Source: Candidatus Sungbacteria bacterium RIFCSPHIGHO2_01_FULL_50_25 (GTDB lineage: Bacteria > Patescibacteriota > Minisyncoccia > Sungbacterales > HO2-52-23). From it: a DNA stretch of 10,522 bases. The DNA is taken from contig MHQD01000039.1 in the NCBI GenBank assembly GCA_001822215.1, forward strand, positions 1 to 10,522, in the 5' to 3' direction. Of the stretch, positions 1 through 8,370 are shown piece after piece (the stretch's first letter is position 1; each line of letters opens with the position of its first letter). The position numbers were made by a program, and so were the translations under genes. Below the pieces are notes generated by a model. That model saw nothing but the letters and a program-made list of their open reading frames with translations, searched no databases and was not told the DNA's origin.

Positions 1-1070
1 TTAAACCGGCGCATGATGACCTCCCGGTGCATATCAACATCGCTTATCTGATGCACCGTCTTAATTTTAAACTTTCGGTAGTCGCTTTTCGAGGGTACGC
101 CGTTCGTGAATACGATCATGGATCCTGTTGCCGAAGAGCCGGAAATATTTGATATATCATATCCTTCGATGCGGAAAATTTGCTTGCGTGTTCCGAAAAT
201 CGTTTGAATCGTTCGCTCGATTTTCTGCCAGTCGTGTCCCCGCCGCCCTCCTGCGAGCGCGGGGTTTAAAAACGCCCGATGCAAAAATATATTTTCAACT
301 CCTTCGATTTGCATACGACGCTCTGCCGCGCGCTCAAATTCCTCTTTTTTTGCGGCCGCGCGCATGGCTCTCTTAAGCTCTCCGAGAAGCGTTTTTCTTC
401 TGCCACGTAAGACCGCGCCCAGGTTTTTTATATTTTCCCGGTATCGGAGAGCGCAGGGTTTGTTTCCTTCTTCGCTTTTTATGCAGCAACATCCAAGGCA
501 CCTGCCGATTTGGACATTGAGGCAGGGCCTTTTGTGAAGCTCTTTGCACGTACAATAGGGGAAAATGCGGCGAAGCATCCGAAGTGTTTGGTAGAGCGCG
601 GAGCCGGAGGTGAAAGGACCAACATACGAAGAATTTTCAATTTTCAAAATTCGTCTCCTCAACGAATTCCGGGGCTTCGCCCGCCGAAAGCCTGAACTGC
701 TTTCGGCCCAATTTTCCGTACGAAACGGTTGGTGGGTTATGAAAATTTTCGGAAATTCATCCTGAGAAAATCCGACATAGAAATAATTTTTGTCGTCCCG
801 CATCAAAATGTTATATTTCGGTCGGTATTTCTTGATGAACTCTGATTCTTTGATGAGGGCTTCGATGTCAGAGGAGAGTTCGACCCATTCAAGCCGGGTC
901 GCTTCTTCGCGGAGCGATTCAACTTTTTGTCCCGCGTTTTTCCGGAAATACGAAGAAAGCCGCTTTCGCAGATTCTCGGCTTTGCCGACGTAGATGGGGA
1001 TTTTCCCGCGGCGGAATATATACACGCCCGGCGAATTAGGCGCTTTTTTCGAAAGTTTCCGAATGGCCAT
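1..1070 (-). CDS. uvrC: UvrC, excinuclease ABC nuclease subunit (3' end cut off by the window)
   Basis: UvrC makes both incisions around a lesion in nucleotide excision repair after UvrA/UvrB have loaded. My translation of the minus strand from the ATG at 1070 is open for 356 codons to the window edge. It shows a GIY-YIG nuclease domain (GVYIF at 15-19, IYVGKA at 26-31, conserved Arg 36, Glu near 76), then a cysteine cluster (C173, C175, C183, C191, C194-C196) matching the region where UvrC proteins bind an iron-sulfur cluster. A UVR motif for UvrB contact follows (about 239-258), then the start of the RNase H-like second nuclease (EGYDIS at 302-307; D305 matches the first catalytic Asp). The rest of that domain lies outside. 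Residues 121-146 are an extra segment encoded by a palindromic insertion. There is no Shine-Dalgarno site; an extended -10 lies 11 nt upstream of the ATG. It is divergent from uvrA. Product certain; start likely. Confidence 0.95.
   Translation of the reverse strand, partial: MAIRKLSKKAPNSPGVYIFRRGKIPIYVGKAENLRKRLSSYFRKNAGQKVESLREEATRLEWVELSSDIEALIKESEFIKKYRPKYNILMRDDKNYFYVGFSQDEFPKIFITHQPFRTENWAESSSGFRRAKPRNSLRRRILKIENSSYVGPFTSGSALYQTLRMLRRIFPYCTCKELHKRPCLNVQIGRCLGCCCIKSEEGNKPCALRYRENIKNLGAVLRGRRKTLLGELKRAMRAAAKKEEFERAAERRMQIEGVENIFLHRAFLNPALAGGRRGHDWQKIERTIQTIFGTRKQIFRIEGYDISNISGSSATGSMIVFTNGVPSKSDYRKFKIKTVHQISDVDMHREVIMRRF
633..710 (-). repeat. 78-nt palindromic element inserted in frame within uvrC
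   Basis: The 78 nt encode residues 121-146 of UvrC and are bounded by a 7-nt direct repeat GAAAATT on the coding strand (710-716 and 632-638). On the coding strand the segment folds into successive perfect hairpins: GCCGAAAGC/GCTTTCGGC (9 bp), GGGC/GCCC around GAA, AATTCGT/ACGAATT (7 bp), and GAATTTT/AAAATTC (7 bp). Its length is exactly 26 codons. Removing it joins TEN directly to SSYVGPF, close to the usual spacing before the YxGPF motif of UvrC. It resembles in concept the Rickettsia palindromic elements that insert in frame in genes, but no sequence relation is claimed. Confidence 0.6.
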
Positions 1071-1081
1071 AATCAGTTGGA

Positions 1082-1090
1082 ATAATAGCA
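1082..1090 (-). promoter_or_regulatory. Extended -10 promoter of uvrC
   Basis: The minus strand reads TGCTATTAT, an extended -10 (TGn plus TATTAT) ending 11 nt before the uvrC ATG. Transcription would start about 4-5 nt before the ATG, giving a nearly leaderless mRNA, which fits the absence of a Shine-Dalgarno site. No good -35 is seen at the right distance. Confidence 0.45.
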
Positions 1091-1123
1091 CTTTCCTTCC
1101 CGGATTTTAAGAATGTCATTTCC

Positions 1124-1152
1124 TTGCCTTTTCGCGGCGAACAGAGTATCAT
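1124..1152 (+). promoter_or_regulatory. Candidate uvrA promoter
   Basis: TTGCCT (1124-1129) and TATCAT (1147-1152) are separated by 17 nt, matching four and five of six bases of the sigma-70 consensus. Initiation near 1158-1160 would give a leader of about 130 nt to the start at 1292 that contains both arms of the 16-bp inverted repeat. A competing -10-like TATAAA lies at 1235-1240 but has only a poorly spaced TTGTAA at 1208-1213. Confidence 0.4.
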
Positions 1153-1165
1153 TGGGTGTCAATGA
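1149..1165. promoter_or_regulatory. 17-bp dyad, possible operator over the uvrA -10 box
   Basis: TCATTG, a 5-nt spacer (GGTGT) and CAATGA form a perfect dyad of a size typical for a dimeric repressor. It overlaps the candidate -10 at 1147-1152 and its start point, in the intergenic region shared by the divergent repair genes. A second, smaller dyad AGTTTG-T-CAAACT lies at 1244-1256. Neither matches a textbook LexA box. Function is inferred from position only. Confidence 0.35.
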
Positions 1166-1293
1166 ATCCCGTTAGAAGTCTAGGAATGAAAAAAGTAAAC
1201 CCTTTTTTTGTAAGATCGTTGCTGGGATTCAGATTATAAATCGAGTTTGTCAAACTGAATGATAAATCGGGAAAAACAGACTTCTAACGGGAT
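1166..1293. repeat. 16-bp perfect inverted repeat ending on the uvrA start codon
   Basis: The left arm (1166-1181) and right arm (1278-1293) are perfect reverse complements, AGACTTCTAACGGGAT on the right, with 96 nt between them. The last two bases of the right arm are the AT of the ATG at 1292. Both arms are followed by the same ten bases ATGAAAAAAG (1186-1195 directly after an AGGA, and 1292-1301). The first copy opens a 17-codon ORF (1186-1239). In an mRNA starting near 1159 the stem would hide the start codon. It could also be a mobile or structural repeat. Confidence 0.6.
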
Positions 1294-4177
1294 GAAAAAA
1301 GAATTTTCTCAAAAAGGCAGTTTCGGAGGAGTCATACGAATCCGCGGCGCGCGGGTGCACAATTTAAAAAATATTGACCTCGATATACCCAAGGGCAAAT
1401 TTATCGTGATCACCGGCCTTTCCGGCTCCGGAAAGTCGTCTTTGGCGTTTGATACGATCTACGCCGAGGCGGAGCGCCGCTACGTTGAGTCGCTCTCAAG
1501 CTACGCGCGCCAATTCTTGGGAGTAAAAGACAAGCCCGACGTCGAATCAATCGAAGGGCTCTCTCCCGCGATTTCCATAGACCAGAAATCAATTTCGAAA
1601 AATCCGCGTTCGACCGTAGGGACAATTACGGAAATTTATGATTATTTTCGTATTTTATTTGCGCGCGTGGGCCGACCCCATTGTCCGAATTGCGGCAAGC
1701 CCGTAAAAAAGCAGTCCGTGGACCATATCGTCGCGTCAATCTCAAAATTTCCAAAAAAAACCGAAGTAGCGATTCTTGCGCCTCTCGTGCGCGGCAAAAA
1801 GGGCGAGCACCGCTCGGTCGTCGAGGAAGTAAAAACCGCCGGATTTTTGCGCATTCGCTTTGATGGCGAACTTATGCGTATCGACGACCTTCTTGCCCGC
1901 GCGATTGATAAAAAGCGAAAGCATTCGCTTGAGGTTGTGGTGGACCGTTTTTCACCCGGCGCAGATATCGAACGCGCGCGGATTCGGGATTCTGTGGAAA
2001 CCGCGCTTAAGATAGGAAAAGGAAACATGCTCGCATGCGCGGTCGTGCCGGGCAAAAAAGATGTGGAAGACACTCTTTTTTCTCAATTTTTTGCATGCAC
2101 CGATTGCGGCGTGAATTTGCCGGAGATTGAGCCGAGAACGTTTTCGTTTAACTCGCCCTACGGTGCGTGCCCCGCATGCACCGGCCTCGGGTCTGTTCTT
2201 GAAGTTCAACCCGAGCTTGTGATTCCGAATAAGCGCCTGACGGTTGCGGAGGGCGCAATCCGGCCGTGGGCATCGGCGTCGCATCGCTTGGGAAGGCAGT
2301 CGTGGTACTGGTGGATTTTGGACGACTTGGCGGCCCGGTATAAGTTTTCGCTGAATACGCCGCTTGAAAAATTGCCTCCGAAAGTCATTGACGTTATTTT
2401 AAATGGCGAAAGAGGCGCGGATGTCTTTGATGAGGGCGAGGAAAAGAGGGAGAATGCGTTCGAGGGAGTAATTCCGAATCTGAAGCGCAGATGGAAAGAC
2501 ACGGATTCTGATTTCACCAGGGCGGAGATTGAAAAATACATGGTAATCAAAGTGTGCGAGTCGTGTAATGGGAAGCGGCTTAGGCCGGAAGCGCTTGGCG
2601 TGAAGATCGGGGATGAAAATATTGCGAGTGTTAGTGATCGAACGGTAGAAAAAGCAGAAGAATATTTTAGGGAGATTGGCGCAAACAAGCAAGGCACGTT
2701 GGGGTCATCGGAGTTTCAGGTAGCGCTTCCATTGATAAGAGAAATATCAAAGCGGCTTACGTTTCTGAAAGATGTGGGCCTTGAATATCTCACGCTTTCC
2801 CGCGAGTCAACGACTCTTGCAGGAGGCGAGGCTCAGCGAATCAAGCTCGCGACGCAAATCGGATCGCGTCTCACGGGGATCATCTATATTTTGGACGAGC
2901 CATCGATTGGGCTCCATGCGCGAGACCATGCGCGGCTCATACAGACGCTCAAGAATCTTCGCGACATCGGGAATACGATTATTGTTGTTGAGCATGACGC
3001 CGAGACCATGCGAGAGGCTGACTGGATTATTGATCTTGGCCCGGGTGCGGGAAAGCATGGAGGTACCGTCATATTCGAGGGTACGGCAAAGGAAATTTTT
3101 AAAGCCCGCACGCTCACCGGCGAGTATCTTTCCGGTAAAAAAGAAATCGATTTTTCAAAAAAATTTCCGGCCGATAGCGGCGCGAAAGAAAAATATATCG
3201 TTATCAAAGGCGCAAAAGAGCACAACTTGAAAAATATCGACGTAAAAATTCCTTTAGGAAAATTTGTGTGCGTCTCTGGCGTCTCCGGCTCCGGGAAGTC
3301 AACCCTTATCAATGATATTCTTTCTCGTGCGCTTTTGGCGAAATTTTACGGGGCGCATGTGATTCCGGGGGAACACGGGGAAATTATCGGGGCGGATCAG
3401 ACGAATAAGATCGTTGTGGTTGATCAGTCACCGATCGGGCGGACTCCGCGGTCAAACCCTGCGACATACACGGGCACATTCGGACTCATACGAGGCGTTT
3501 TTGCGTCAACCTTTGATGCGCGCTCGCGCGGATACGGACCGGGAAGATTTTCATTCAACGTAAAAGGCGGCAGGTGCGAGGCATGTGAAGGCCAGGGGGT
3601 GAAAAAAATCGAAATGTATTTTTTGCCCGACGTCTATGTTGAATGTGAAGAGTGCAGGGGAAAGCGATACAACCGCGAGGCGCTCGACATCGAATACAAC
3701 GGGAAAAATATTGCAGACGTCCTTGATATGACCGTTGAAGACGCGAGGGAATTTTTCCTGCGCGTTCCGGGGATCAAGGCAAAACTCGATACGCTTTGGG
3801 AGGTCGGACTTGGGTATGTAAAGCTTGGTCAGCCCGCGCCAACGCTTTCCGGGGGCGAGGCCCAGCGGACCAAGCTTGCGACAGAACTTTCACGCCGCGA
3901 CACCGGGACAACGCTCTATATATTGGACGAGCCGACAACCGGGCTCCATTTCGATGATATTGCAAAGCTTCTCAAGGTTCTTCATTCTCTTGTTGAGAAA
4001 GGGAATACGGTTCTTGTGATTGAGCATAATCTTGACGTTTTGAGAAATGCACATTGGATAATTGATCTTGGTCCGGAAGGCGGGGATAAGGGTGGTGAAA
4101 TTGTCGCGGAAGGGACTCCGGCGGACATCACAAGGGTCAAAAATTCCTACACCGGCCAGTGGCTGAAAAAGCGATAA
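1292..4177 (+). CDS. uvrA: UvrA, excinuclease ABC damage-sensing ATPase
   Basis: UvrA is the DNA damage sensor that loads UvrB. Numbered from the in-frame ATG at 1259, the protein has Walker [10 protein letters not shown] near 53-61, a CPNC pair at 142-145, the first zinc module (C280, C283, C304, C307), ABC signature LAGGEAQR near 520-527, and Walker [11 protein letters not shown] near 544-553. The second half has Walker [10 protein letters not shown] near 674-682, zinc ligands C773, C776, C796 and C799, signature LSGGEAQR near 863-870, and Walker [11 protein letters not shown] near 888-897. Length (961 or 972 residues) is normal, with no frameshift. I prefer the start at 1292: residues 4-11 of the longer form are encoded by the right arm of an inverted repeat whose partner is non-coding, and neither ATG has a Shine-Dalgarno site. 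The first signature has Ala where LSGGE is usual. Confidence 0.97.
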   Translation: MKKEFSQKGSFGGVIRIRGARVHNLKNIDLDIPKGKFIVITGLSGSGKSSLAFDTIYAEAERRYVESLSSYARQFLGVKDKPDVESIEGLSPAISIDQKSISKNPRSTVGTITEIYDYFRILFARVGRPHCPNCGKPVKKQSVDHIVASISKFPKKTEVAILAPLVRGKKGEHRSVVEEVKTAGFLRIRFDGELMRIDDLLARAIDKKRKHSLEVVVDRFSPGADIERARIRDSVETALKIGKGNMLACAVVPGKKDVEDTLFSQFFACTDCGVNLPEIEPRTFSFNSPYGACPACTGLGSVLEVQPELVIPNKRLTVAEGAIRPWASASHRLGRQSWYWWILDDLAARYKFSLNTPLEKLPPKVIDVILNGERGADVFDEGEEKRENAFEGVIPNLKRRWKDTDSDFTRAEIEKYMVIKVCESCNGKRLRPEALGVKIGDENIASVSDRTVEKAEEYFREIGANKQGTLGSSEFQVALPLIREISKRLTFLKDVGLEYLTLSRESTTLAGGEAQRIKLATQIGSRLTGIIYILDEPSIGLHARDHARLIQTLKNLRDIGNTIIVVEHDAETMREADWIIDLGPGAGKHGGTVIFEGTAKEIFKARTLTGEYLSGKKEIDFSKKFPADSGAKEKYIVIKGAKEHNLKNIDVKIPLGKFVCVSGVSGSGKSTLINDILSRALLAKFYGAHVIPGEHGEIIGADQTNKIVVVDQSPIGRTPRSNPATYTGTFGLIRGVFASTFDARSRGYGPGRFSFNVKGGRCEACEGQGVKKIEMYFLPDVYVECEECRGKRYNREALDIEYNGKNIADVLDMTVEDAREFFLRVPGIKAKLDTLWEVGLGYVKLGQPAPTLSGGEAQRTKLATELSRRDTGTTLYILDEPTTGLHFDDIAKLLKVLHSLVEKGNTVLVIEHNLDVLRNAHWIIDLGPEGGDKGGEIVAEGTPADITRVKNSYTGQWLKKR

Positions 4178-4199
4178 ATAAGTATAATTCTTCTATCGC
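4171..4199 (+). promoter_or_regulatory. Weak hairpin and possible -10 box after uvrA
   Basis: GCGATA (4171-4176) and TATCGC (4194-4199) could form a 6-bp stem around a TATAAT at 4183-4188. The TATAAT could serve as a -10 for the NUDIX genes with a leader of about 30 nt, but no matching -35 is seen. The hairpin is followed only by AGTTTTAT, so it is a poor terminator. The NUDIX genes may simply be transcribed with uvrA. Confidence 0.25.
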
Positions 4200-4224
4200 A
4201 GTTTTATAAAGAACAACATAAGCA

Positions 4225-4674
4225 ATGAATGAAGATTTATTTCAATTAGGCATTAAAGCGCTCATCGTAAATTCCGAGGGGCATATTTTGCTCTTGAAGG
4301 TAAATAAAGAAATGCTGAAGGGTTTTTCCGGTGATCCGTACTGGGACATTCCGGGCGGCCGGATTCATCGAGGGTCAACCATCGAAGAGACGCTGAAACG
4401 CGAAGTCAAAGAAGAAACGGGAATCACGAATATCACACGTACAGCGCCCCTCGCAATGGTTTTATCAAATATCAGGATTCCTCGAGATGGTACTGACACA
4501 GGTTTGATCCTTTCTGTCTATACCTGCAGGGTAGAAGAACCGATCTCCGTCATTTTAAGTAACGAGCATACTGAATTTCGATGGTTTGAATCAAAAGAGG
4601 CAGGCGCACTGCTTCAAATAAAATATCCAAAGGAATTTACTGAAAAAATCTCGGTTCTTCATATTTCTCCATGA
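4225..4674 (+). CDS. NUDIX hydrolase (first of a coupled pair)
   Basis: This 149-residue protein has a NUDIX fold; the family hydrolyses nucleoside diphosphates linked to another moiety, using divalent metal bound by the REUXEE core. The NUDIX box runs from G45 to I67. The catalytic core REVKEETGI (59-67) is intact, but the first box glutamate, expected six residues after G45, is Ser51. The upstream WDIPGG (40-45) is typical of the family. The substrate cannot be read from the sequence. The gene starts 47 nt after uvrA with only a weak ribosome site and overlaps the next NUDIX gene by four bases (ATGA), so the two are probably co-translated. Confidence 0.9.
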   Translation: MNEDLFQLGIKALIVNSEGHILLLKVNKEMLKGFSGDPYWDIPGGRIHRGSTIEETLKREVKEETGITNITRTAPLAMVLSNIRIPRDGTDTGLILSVYTCRVEEPISVILSNEHTEFRWFESKEAGALLQIKYPKEFTEKISVLHISP

Positions 4675-5087
4675 GCGGCGTGATCAACGTTTATAAAGCT
4701 GGCGGAATTCTCATCAAAGATGGGAAATTTTTAGTCACGCGTTCGAACGGGAAGGATATATTTTATGCGCCTGGAGGAAGGATTGAACAGGGAGAGGATT
4801 CGGAGAGTGCGCTTGTGAGAGAGTTAGAAGAGGAGCTTTCGATACGAGTGAAGAAGGAACATCTAAAGCCGTTTGGCACGTTTTTTCATCCTGGCGCGGG
4901 CGAGGAACATCTTACAATCAAAATGGATGTGTTCCTTGTTGAGGCGTGGGAGGGTGAGATTGCACCGGGCAATGAAATTGAGGAGTTTTTGTGGATTAGT
5001 TCAAGTCCACCTTCGAATATTAAAATCGGATCTATTTTTGGCGAGGAGGTTTTACCGCGTCTCAAAGCGAGCGGACTCATCGAGTAA
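4671..5087 (+). CDS. NUDIX hydrolase (second of a coupled pair)
   Basis: This is a 138-residue NUDIX protein. The box spans G36 to I58: G36, E42 and core RELEEELSI (50-58) match the metal-binding signature, except that the usual glycine near the end is Ser57. The FYAPGGR lead-in (31-37) is typical. The start ATG overlaps the stop of the preceding NUDIX gene as ATGA, a sign of translational coupling. The two proteins differ clearly in sequence, so they are not a recent duplication and may act on different substrates. Substrate unknown; nucleotide sanitation is possible but not shown. Confidence 0.9.
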   Translation: MSGVINVYKAGGILIKDGKFLVTRSNGKDIFYAPGGRIEQGEDSESALVRELEEELSIRVKKEHLKPFGTFFHPGAGEEHLTIKMDVFLVEAWEGEIAPGNEIEEFLWISSSPPSNIKIGSIFGEEVLPRLKASGLIE

Positions 5088-5101
5088 GTCAAAAAAATAC
5101 C

Positions 5102-5130
5102 TTGCATTTATTTTTGGCTTTGGGTATAAC
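5102..5130 (+). promoter_or_regulatory. Promoter of the phosphatidyltransferase gene
   Basis: TTGCAT (5102-5107), a 17-nt spacer and TATAAC (5125-5130) give a good sigma-70-like promoter 15 nt after the NUDIX stop. A strong Shine-Dalgarno AAGGAGG lies at 5145-5151, five bases before the ATG at 5157, and fixes that start. Confidence 0.6.
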
Positions 5131-5156
5131 TCGGATAGTTCACGAAGGAGGGCAGA

Positions 5157-5786
5157 ATGAACTTCCGGGATCATTTGCGGGATCTCTACCGCAAATTTCC
5201 AAACTGGTTCACGCTTGCGCGAATCGCAGGATCGCCGTTTCTCTTCCCGCTCGTGATGGCGGGTCAAGAACAGTTTCTCGGCACTTCATTCCGAAACATT
5301 GACATCGCATTTGTTCTTTGCATTGTTCTTGGTCTTACCGACCTTCTCGACGGCCTTTGTGCGCGCATATTCAATCAAAAGACGGTCATCGGCGCTGCTC
5401 TCGATCCGGTAGCAGATAAGGTTTATATCTGGTCGACAATTCTTGCAGTGGGGATTCCAGCTGACCACTTTACCTGGACGGTATTCACTTTCGCAGCAGA
5501 TGTATCTCTTCTTGTTTTCGGCGTCGTCGGACTTCTCATATATCTTTTTGAGGGTCAGAGGCCGGGTATGGTCGGAGCAAACATCTGTGGAAAGGGGAAA
5601 TTCATATCGCTCTGCATGTTTGCGGGATCACTCGTTCTTATTGCAGCAGGAACGCCATCGGTTATGATCCTCGGCGTTGAACTTGTCAATCCTGGTCCTT
5701 ATATCCACGTTGCAGCGATCTTCGCGATAAGTAGCATTATCGGCCATTTTTATTCTGCTTTCCTTAATAGGAAGCATAGCTCGTGA
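5157..5786 (+). CDS. CDP-alcohol phosphatidyltransferase (PgsA-like)
   Basis: An integral membrane enzyme that moves a phosphatidyl group from a CDP-linked lipid to an alcohol, probably glycerol-3-phosphate as in phosphatidylglycerophosphate synthase. The full family signature D-x2-DG-x2-AR-x8-G-x3-D-x3-D is present: D62, D65, G66, A69, R70, G79, D83, D87. The NWFTLARIAGSP start (16-27) and the GKGKF segment (145-149) also fit. Hydrophobic stretches near 24-36, 50-61, 91-100, 112-130, 150-164 and 183-203 suggest about six membrane helices. Length 209 is usual. It has its own promoter, a strong Shine-Dalgarno site and a terminator, so it is likely monocistronic. The acceptor alcohol cannot be proven from sequence. 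Confidence 0.92.
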   Translation: MNFRDHLRDLYRKFPNWFTLARIAGSPFLFPLVMAGQEQFLGTSFRNIDIAFVLCIVLGLTDLLDGLCARIFNQKTVIGAALDPVADKVYIWSTILAVGIPADHFTWTVFTFAADVSLLVFGVVGLLIYLFEGQRPGMVGANICGKGKFISLCMFAGSLVLIAAGTPSVMILGVELVNPGPYIHVAAIFAISSIIGHFYSAFLNRKHSS

Positions 5787-5806
5787 GCCGCATACGCGGC
5801 TTTTTT
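5786..5806 (+). terminator. Rho-independent terminator after the phosphatidyltransferase
   Basis: AGCCGC (5786-5791) and GCGGCT (5796-5801) form a 6-bp GC-rich stem around ATAC, followed by a run of T to 5806. The stem begins inside the TGA stop codon. Confidence 0.8.
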
Positions 5807-5823
5807 CTTGCATTTGAAACCTC

Positions 5824-5851
5824 TTGACAGGGGAGTGCTGTTCTATATAAT
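5824..5851 (+). promoter_or_regulatory. groES-groEL promoter
   Basis: TTGACA (5824-5829) and TATAAT (5846-5851) are both exact consensus boxes, separated by 16 nt. Transcription should start near 5858, inside the CIRCE element. A further TATAAT at 5911-5916 lies only three bases before the groES ATG, too close to serve that start. Confidence 0.88.
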
Positions 5852-5854
5852 GGA

Positions 5855-5881
5855 TTAGCACTCGAAGCTAGTGACTGCTAA
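5855..5881. promoter_or_regulatory. CIRCE operator (HrcA binding site)
   Basis: TTAGCACTC (5855-5863), nine bases, then GACTGCTAA (5873-5881). This is the CIRCE inverted repeat TTAGCACTC-N9-GAGTGCTAA with one change, G to C, in the right half. It covers the predicted start point of the groE promoter, where HrcA represses chaperonin genes in many bacteria. hrcA itself is not in the window. Confidence 0.9.
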
Positions 5882-5919
5882 AAGGTCATTTCTATATATT
5901 CACATAACTATATAATCCT

Positions 5920-6213
5920 ATGAAGATTCAGCCATTGGGTGACCGCGTGGTCATCGAGCCCCTCGAAGACAAAGGGGGAAAGACAAAGGCGGGAATTTAT
6001 CTTCCCGAGACCGCGGATAAGGAACGGCCGCAGGAGGGGAAGGTCTTTGCCGTAGGGCCCGGCAAAATATCCGATGAGGGCAAAAAAATTCCCATGAGCG
6101 TGAAAAAGGGCGATCGCGTTCTTTTCACGAAATACGGTCCGGCGGAAGTGAAGGTCGATGGAAAAGAATATTTAATTGCGAGGGAAGAGGATATATTAGC
6201 AATTTTGGATTAA
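5920..6213 (+). CDS. groES: GroES, co-chaperonin (Cpn10)
   Basis: GroES caps the GroEL ring and closes the folding chamber. The 97-residue protein is full length, with the conserved start KIQPLGDRVVIEPLE, the mobile loop that docks on GroEL (about residues 18-34, GGKTKAGIYLPETADKE), the GKVFAVGPG strand and a VLFTKYGPAEV core. The ATG at 5920 matches the family start. There is no Shine-Dalgarno site before it. It is the first gene of a groES-groEL operon under a consensus promoter and CIRCE, but it is separated from groEL by 222 nt, much more than usual. Confidence 0.97.
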   Translation: MKIQPLGDRVVIEPLEDKGGKTKAGIYLPETADKERPQEGKVFAVGPGKISDEGKKIPMSVKKGDRVLFTKYGPAEVKVDGKEYLIAREEDILAILD

Positions 6214-6237
6214 CATTTTTAGGCGAAGGTATGGCAC

Positions 6238-6381
6238 CCCTCCCCAATTTTCCGAGGTGTGCGAGAGCGAAGCGCTTCGCCCAACGAGGGATGGCCTATT
6301 CGGCCGCGCGCTTCGCAGGAAAAATTCATGAGTTTCTCTTTTCAAAAAGTTTTCGTGACAATGCGGGAAAATTGGAGAGGG
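6238..6381. repeat. Inverted-repeat element between groES and groEL
   Basis: The ends 6238-6254 and 6364-6381 are near-perfect reverse complements (CCCTCCCCAATTTTCC on the left; one mismatch and one extra base). Between them is a perfect 14-base palindrome GCGAAGCGCTTCGC (6267-6280) and a short GGCC-TATTC-GGCC hairpin. No ORF of interest is inside. It may be a short non-autonomous mobile element or a structured mRNA spacer. A 12-base word from the left end, CCCAATTTTCCG, also occurs at the edge of the uvrC insertion (707-718), which may be chance. Confidence 0.55.
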
Positions 6382-6386
6382 ATGCT

Positions 6387-8100
<1,714 letters not shown>

Positions 8101-8110
8101 GAATGGATGA

Positions 8111-8138
8111 TTAGGTGTTAGGGATTAGTTGTTAGGAA
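8111..8138. repeat. Four degenerate 7-nt tandem repeats
   Basis: TTAG starts at 8111, 8118, 8125 and 8132, an exact 7-nt period: TTAGGTG, TTAGGGA, TTAGTTG, TTAGGAA. The array lies between the groEL stop and its terminator. It looks like a heptanucleotide microsatellite; no function is evident. Confidence 0.6.
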
Positions 8139-8147
8139 TGCCACGGC

Positions 8148-8173
8148 ATAAAAGCCCCTTCGGGGGCTTTTAT
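8148..8173 (+). terminator. groEL terminator with UUCG tetraloop
   Basis: ATAAAAGCCCC (8148-8158) pairs with GGGGCTTTTAT (8163-8173) in an 11-bp stem capped by TTCG. The flanking A and T runs make it usable from either strand. Confidence 0.85.
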
Positions 8174-8199
8174 GATGTCTATTGGTTTTATAGATTCCG

Positions 8200-8370
8200 C
8201 ATGGCCTTCCGGCCGTGGTACTCCGTACTCTTTCCGTCCGTTTTCGCGATGCGCTTCTCCGCCGCGAAAACGTCCGGCGGCATATATATTTCTTCCGTCC
8301 CGACTCCGTCGGGACTCCAGGCTGGCATTCATCCGCGGCCTTACGGCCGCGGTGTTCTGCCAGAAATATA
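8200..8370. repeat. Cluster of nested hairpins in the convergent intergenic region
   Basis: This gene-free stretch holds many perfect stems: CATGGCC/GGCCGTG (8200-8217, one G-U), CGTTTTCGCG/CGCGAAAACG (8239-8248 with 8263-8272), GTCCCGA/TCGGGAC (8297-8303 with 8309-8315) and CCGCGGCC/GGCCGCGG (8333-8340 with 8345-8352). The last hairpin is nested in CTGGCA/TGCCAG (8322-8327 with 8358-8363). A 9-bp stem TATATTTCT/AGAAATATA (8285-8293 with 8362-8370) encloses the last three and shares two bases with CTGGCA/TGCCAG. Together they suggest a branched fold. It may be a structured RNA, a REP-like element or decayed repeats. No coding signal was seen. Confidence 0.6.

Noticed and set aside
128..993. 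Several plus-strand ORFs of 60-80 codons (from 128, 510 and 790)
   Set aside because: They are shadows of uvrC, which is open on the minus strand across this whole stretch with clear family motifs.
1186..1239. 17-codon ORF in the uvrA leader as a leader peptide gene
   Set aside because: AGGA directly abuts the ATG, which is poor spacing, and the peptide has no regulatory codon pattern. Kept only as part of the inverted-repeat observation.
5909..5916. Second groES promoter at TATATAAT
   Set aside because: It lies 3-5 bases from the ATG, so the transcript would start within or past the start codon; a consensus promoter with CIRCE lies upstream.
8239..8352. Possible CRISPR array
   Set aside because: The stems differ in sequence and spacing; there is no repeated unit with regular spacers and no cas gene.
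8285..8370. tRNA-like cloverleaf
   Set aside because: The branched fold lacks a TTC arm, an anticodon arm of normal size and a CCA-compatible acceptor end.
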